Assembly (NCBI GenBank): GCA_903914985.1
Contig: CAIWRE010000557.1
Span: 1 to 7,346, forward strand
Reading direction: 5' to 3'
From: an uncultured beta proteobacterium
GTDB taxonomy: Bacteria > Pseudomonadota > Gammaproteobacteria > Burkholderiales > Burkholderiaceae_C
DNA: 7,346 bases
In this document: piece after piece, positions 6,117 to 7,346 of the stretch
How the letters are laid out: every line of letters begins with the position of its first letter
How positions within the stretch are numbered: the first letter of the stretch is position 1
Position numbers and translations under genes: made by a program
Notes under the pieces: model-generated
The model's input: only the letters and a program-made list of their open reading frames with translations
What the model was told of the DNA's origin: nothing
The model's database searches: none

Positions 6117-7109
6117 TCAGTCCGTGGTCTGCGCATCGGGCAGGTCAAAGCGGGTGCCGGACGTCAGCGCGAAGCCTCGCAAAAAATCCGCTGCAGACAG
6201 CCGCTTGCCGCCAGGCCGTTGCAAAGTGCTTAATGTCAGTGCGCCGTCTCCGGTTTGCACCACGATGCCCCGGGCATCTGCGCGCAGCACCGTGCCGGGC
6301 TGTGCATCACTGGACAGCGCTTCGCCCCTCGACGCTTCAGTTCCCCATACCTTTAAGTTTTCGCCCAGCACCTGCGCGGTGGCACCTGGAAACGGATTGA
6401 AAGCACGCACCCGGCGAGCGATTTGCGCACCCGACTCACGCCAGTCGATGACCGCCTCGGTCTTTTCAATTTTGTGCGCATAAGTGACGCCTTGCTCGCT
6501 CTGCGCCGTAGCCACCCAGGCTGCCGGGTCCGCCAGCGCACGTACCACCAATCGGGCGCCCAGCGCAGCCAACCGGTCGTGCAGGCTGGCAGTGGTGTCC
6601 TCCGGTGCAATGTCCAGGCTTTCTTTGAGCAGCATGGCGCCCGTGTCCAAGCCGGCGTCCATTTGCATGATCGTCACACCGGTGTGGCTGTCCCCCGCTT
6701 CAATCGCACGGTGGATGGGCGCTGCGCCGCGCCAACGGGGCAGCAGCGAGCCATGGATATTCAGGCAACCCCATTGGCCAGGCCCGGCAAAGGCATCCAA
6801 CACCCACCGCGGCAAGATCAGGCCATAAGCTACAACGACCATCGCATCGGCATTGACATCAGAAATCGCATGCTGAGCAGCCGCAGCATCGGTGGCGTAT
6901 TTGCCGTCCAAGCGCAGACCTTGTGGTTGGGCCAAGGGCAACCCGAGCTCCAGTGCACGTTGTTTGACGGCAGAGGCCTGAAGCTTCATGCCGCGACCCG
7001 CCGGTCGGTCGGGCTGCGTGAGCACCAACGCAATGGTGTGACCCGCCGCGTGCAGCGCGTCGAGCGCGTTGCGCGCGAATTCCGGTGTACCGGCAAAGAC
7101 CAGCCTCAA
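6117..7109 (-). CDS. fmt: Methionyl-tRNA formyltransferase
   Basis: A 330-residue cytoplasmic enzyme that moves a formyl group from 10-formyltetrahydrofolate to the amino group of initiator Met-tRNA, as needed for bacterial translation start. It is slightly longer than E. coli Fmt. The N-terminal catalytic domain begins MRLVFAGTPEFA. The active-site block CLNIHGSLLPRWRGAAPIHR (115-134) holds N117 and H119, and D155 in MDAGLDTG completes the triad with the same spacing as in E. coli. The C-terminal domain (about 210-320) includes KIEKTEAVIDW and RAFNPFPGA. The start codon is TTG at 7107-7109: it gives exactly the family N-terminus, has GAGGA six bases upstream, and shares bases with the def stop (TTGA). 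Confidence 0.97.
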   Translation of the reverse strand: MRLVFAGTPEFARNALDALHAAGHTIALVLTQPDRPAGRGMKLQASAVKQRALELGLPLAQPQGLRLDGKYATDAAAAQHAISDVNADAMVVVAYGLILPRWVLDAFAGPGQWGCLNIHGSLLPRWRGAAPIHRAIEAGDSHTGVTIMQMDAGLDTGAMLLKESLDIAPEDTTASLHDRLAALGARLVVRALADPAAWVATAQSEQGVTYAHKIEKTEAVIDWRESGAQIARRVRAFNPFPGATAQVLGENLKVWGTEASRGEALSSDAQPGTVLRADARGIVVQTGDGALTLSTLQRPGGKRLSAADFLRGFALTSGTRFDLPDAQTTD

Positions 7110-7346
7110 CGCGATTCCTCGCGCTGGGCCTTGAGCATTTTGGTTTTGATACGGTTACGTTTGAGCGGCGAGAGGTATTCCACAAACACCTTGCCCATCA
7201 GATGGTCCATCTCGTGCTGAATACAGACCGCCAAGAGCTCTTGCGCTTCGATGACCCGGCTTTGACCTTGGTGGTCCAGCGCGCGCACATGGACCGCGTT
7301 ATGGCGGGTCACGCCGTCGTAGATGCCAGGCACTGAAAGACAGCCC
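7106..7346 (-). CDS. def: Peptide deformylase, C-terminal part (cut by window edge)
   Basis: The last 79 complete codons of a peptide deformylase, a metal enzyme that removes the formyl group from the first methionine of new proteins. Reading from the window edge gives GCLSVPGIYDGV, the second conserved motif with its metal-binding cysteine, then QHEMDHL, the HExxH motif with two metal-binding histidines and the catalytic glutamate. A basic, Lys/Arg-rich tail (SPLKRNRIKTKMLKAQREESR) follows. The N-terminal part with motif I (GxGxAAxQ) lies outside the window, so the start cannot be given. The frame is open across the edge. The stop overlaps the fmt start. Confidence 0.97.
   Translation of the reverse strand, partial: GCLSVPGIYDGVTRHNAVHVRALDHQGQSRVIEAQELLAVCIQHEMDHLMGKVFVEYLSPLKRNRIKTKMLKAQREESR
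7116..7120 (-). promoter_or_regulatory. Ribosome binding site deciding the fmt TTG start
   Basis: GAGGA on the minus strand lies within the last codons of def and ends six bases before the TTG at 7107-7109. It is the best Shine-Dalgarno match in the window, and its spacing supports a TTG start for fmt. Confidence 0.75.

Noticed and set aside
1..7346. A new defence, mobile or secondary-metabolite system
   Set aside because: Every stretch over 120 bases is covered by a conserved chromosomal gene. There are no direct-repeat arrays, integrase, transposase, toxin-antitoxin pair or abrupt shift in base composition visible by eye.

Overview
The window looks like an ordinary chromosomal housekeeping segment from a betaproteobacterium of the order Burkholderiales, most likely family Comamonadaceae (Rhodoferax/Acidovorax-like). 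This placement rests on the high G+C content, on a DUF3567 protein (a family I know mainly from Burkholderiales), on a Tat-exported high-potential iron-sulfur protein (HiPIP), and on the style of the def-fmt-azlCD cluster. It is inference from protein resemblance, not from a database search. All nine genes lie on the minus strand, so transcription runs from the right edge towards base 1. I see no tRNA, rRNA, insertion sequence, prophage, CRISPR array or defence system.

Right part (7346 down to 4936), in transcription order: the 3' end of def (peptide deformylase), fmt (methionyl-tRNA formyltransferase), azlC and azlD (two-component branched-chain amino acid exporter). These four are packed like one operon. 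The def stop overlaps a TTG start of fmt, azlC follows fmt after 9 bases, and azlC and azlD overlap by ATGA. After an 86-base gap comes pgk (phosphoglycerate kinase). Fmt puts the formyl group on initiator Met-tRNA and Def removes it from new proteins, so these two genes are a functional pair. AzlCD is a transporter, and its link to the pair is positional only.

Middle part (3733 to 3216): a small HiPIP gene that looks monocistronic, with a plausible sigma-70-type promoter in front and a strong rho-independent terminator behind it. The terminator ends only 27 bases before the rhlE start codon, which makes the control of rhlE an open question.

Left part (3215 to 11): an RhlE-type DEAD-box RNA helicase, a 109-residue protein of unknown function, a membrane-anchored proline-rich protein ending in a DUF3108 domain, and a DUF3567 protein. 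The first three are spaced 15 and 1 bases apart and probably form an operon. DUF3567 follows after 75 bases.

I found no convincing novel system. The points most worth a second look are the terminator/leader in front of rhlE, the TTG start of fmt inside the def stop, and the two poorly characterised proteins next to the helicase.
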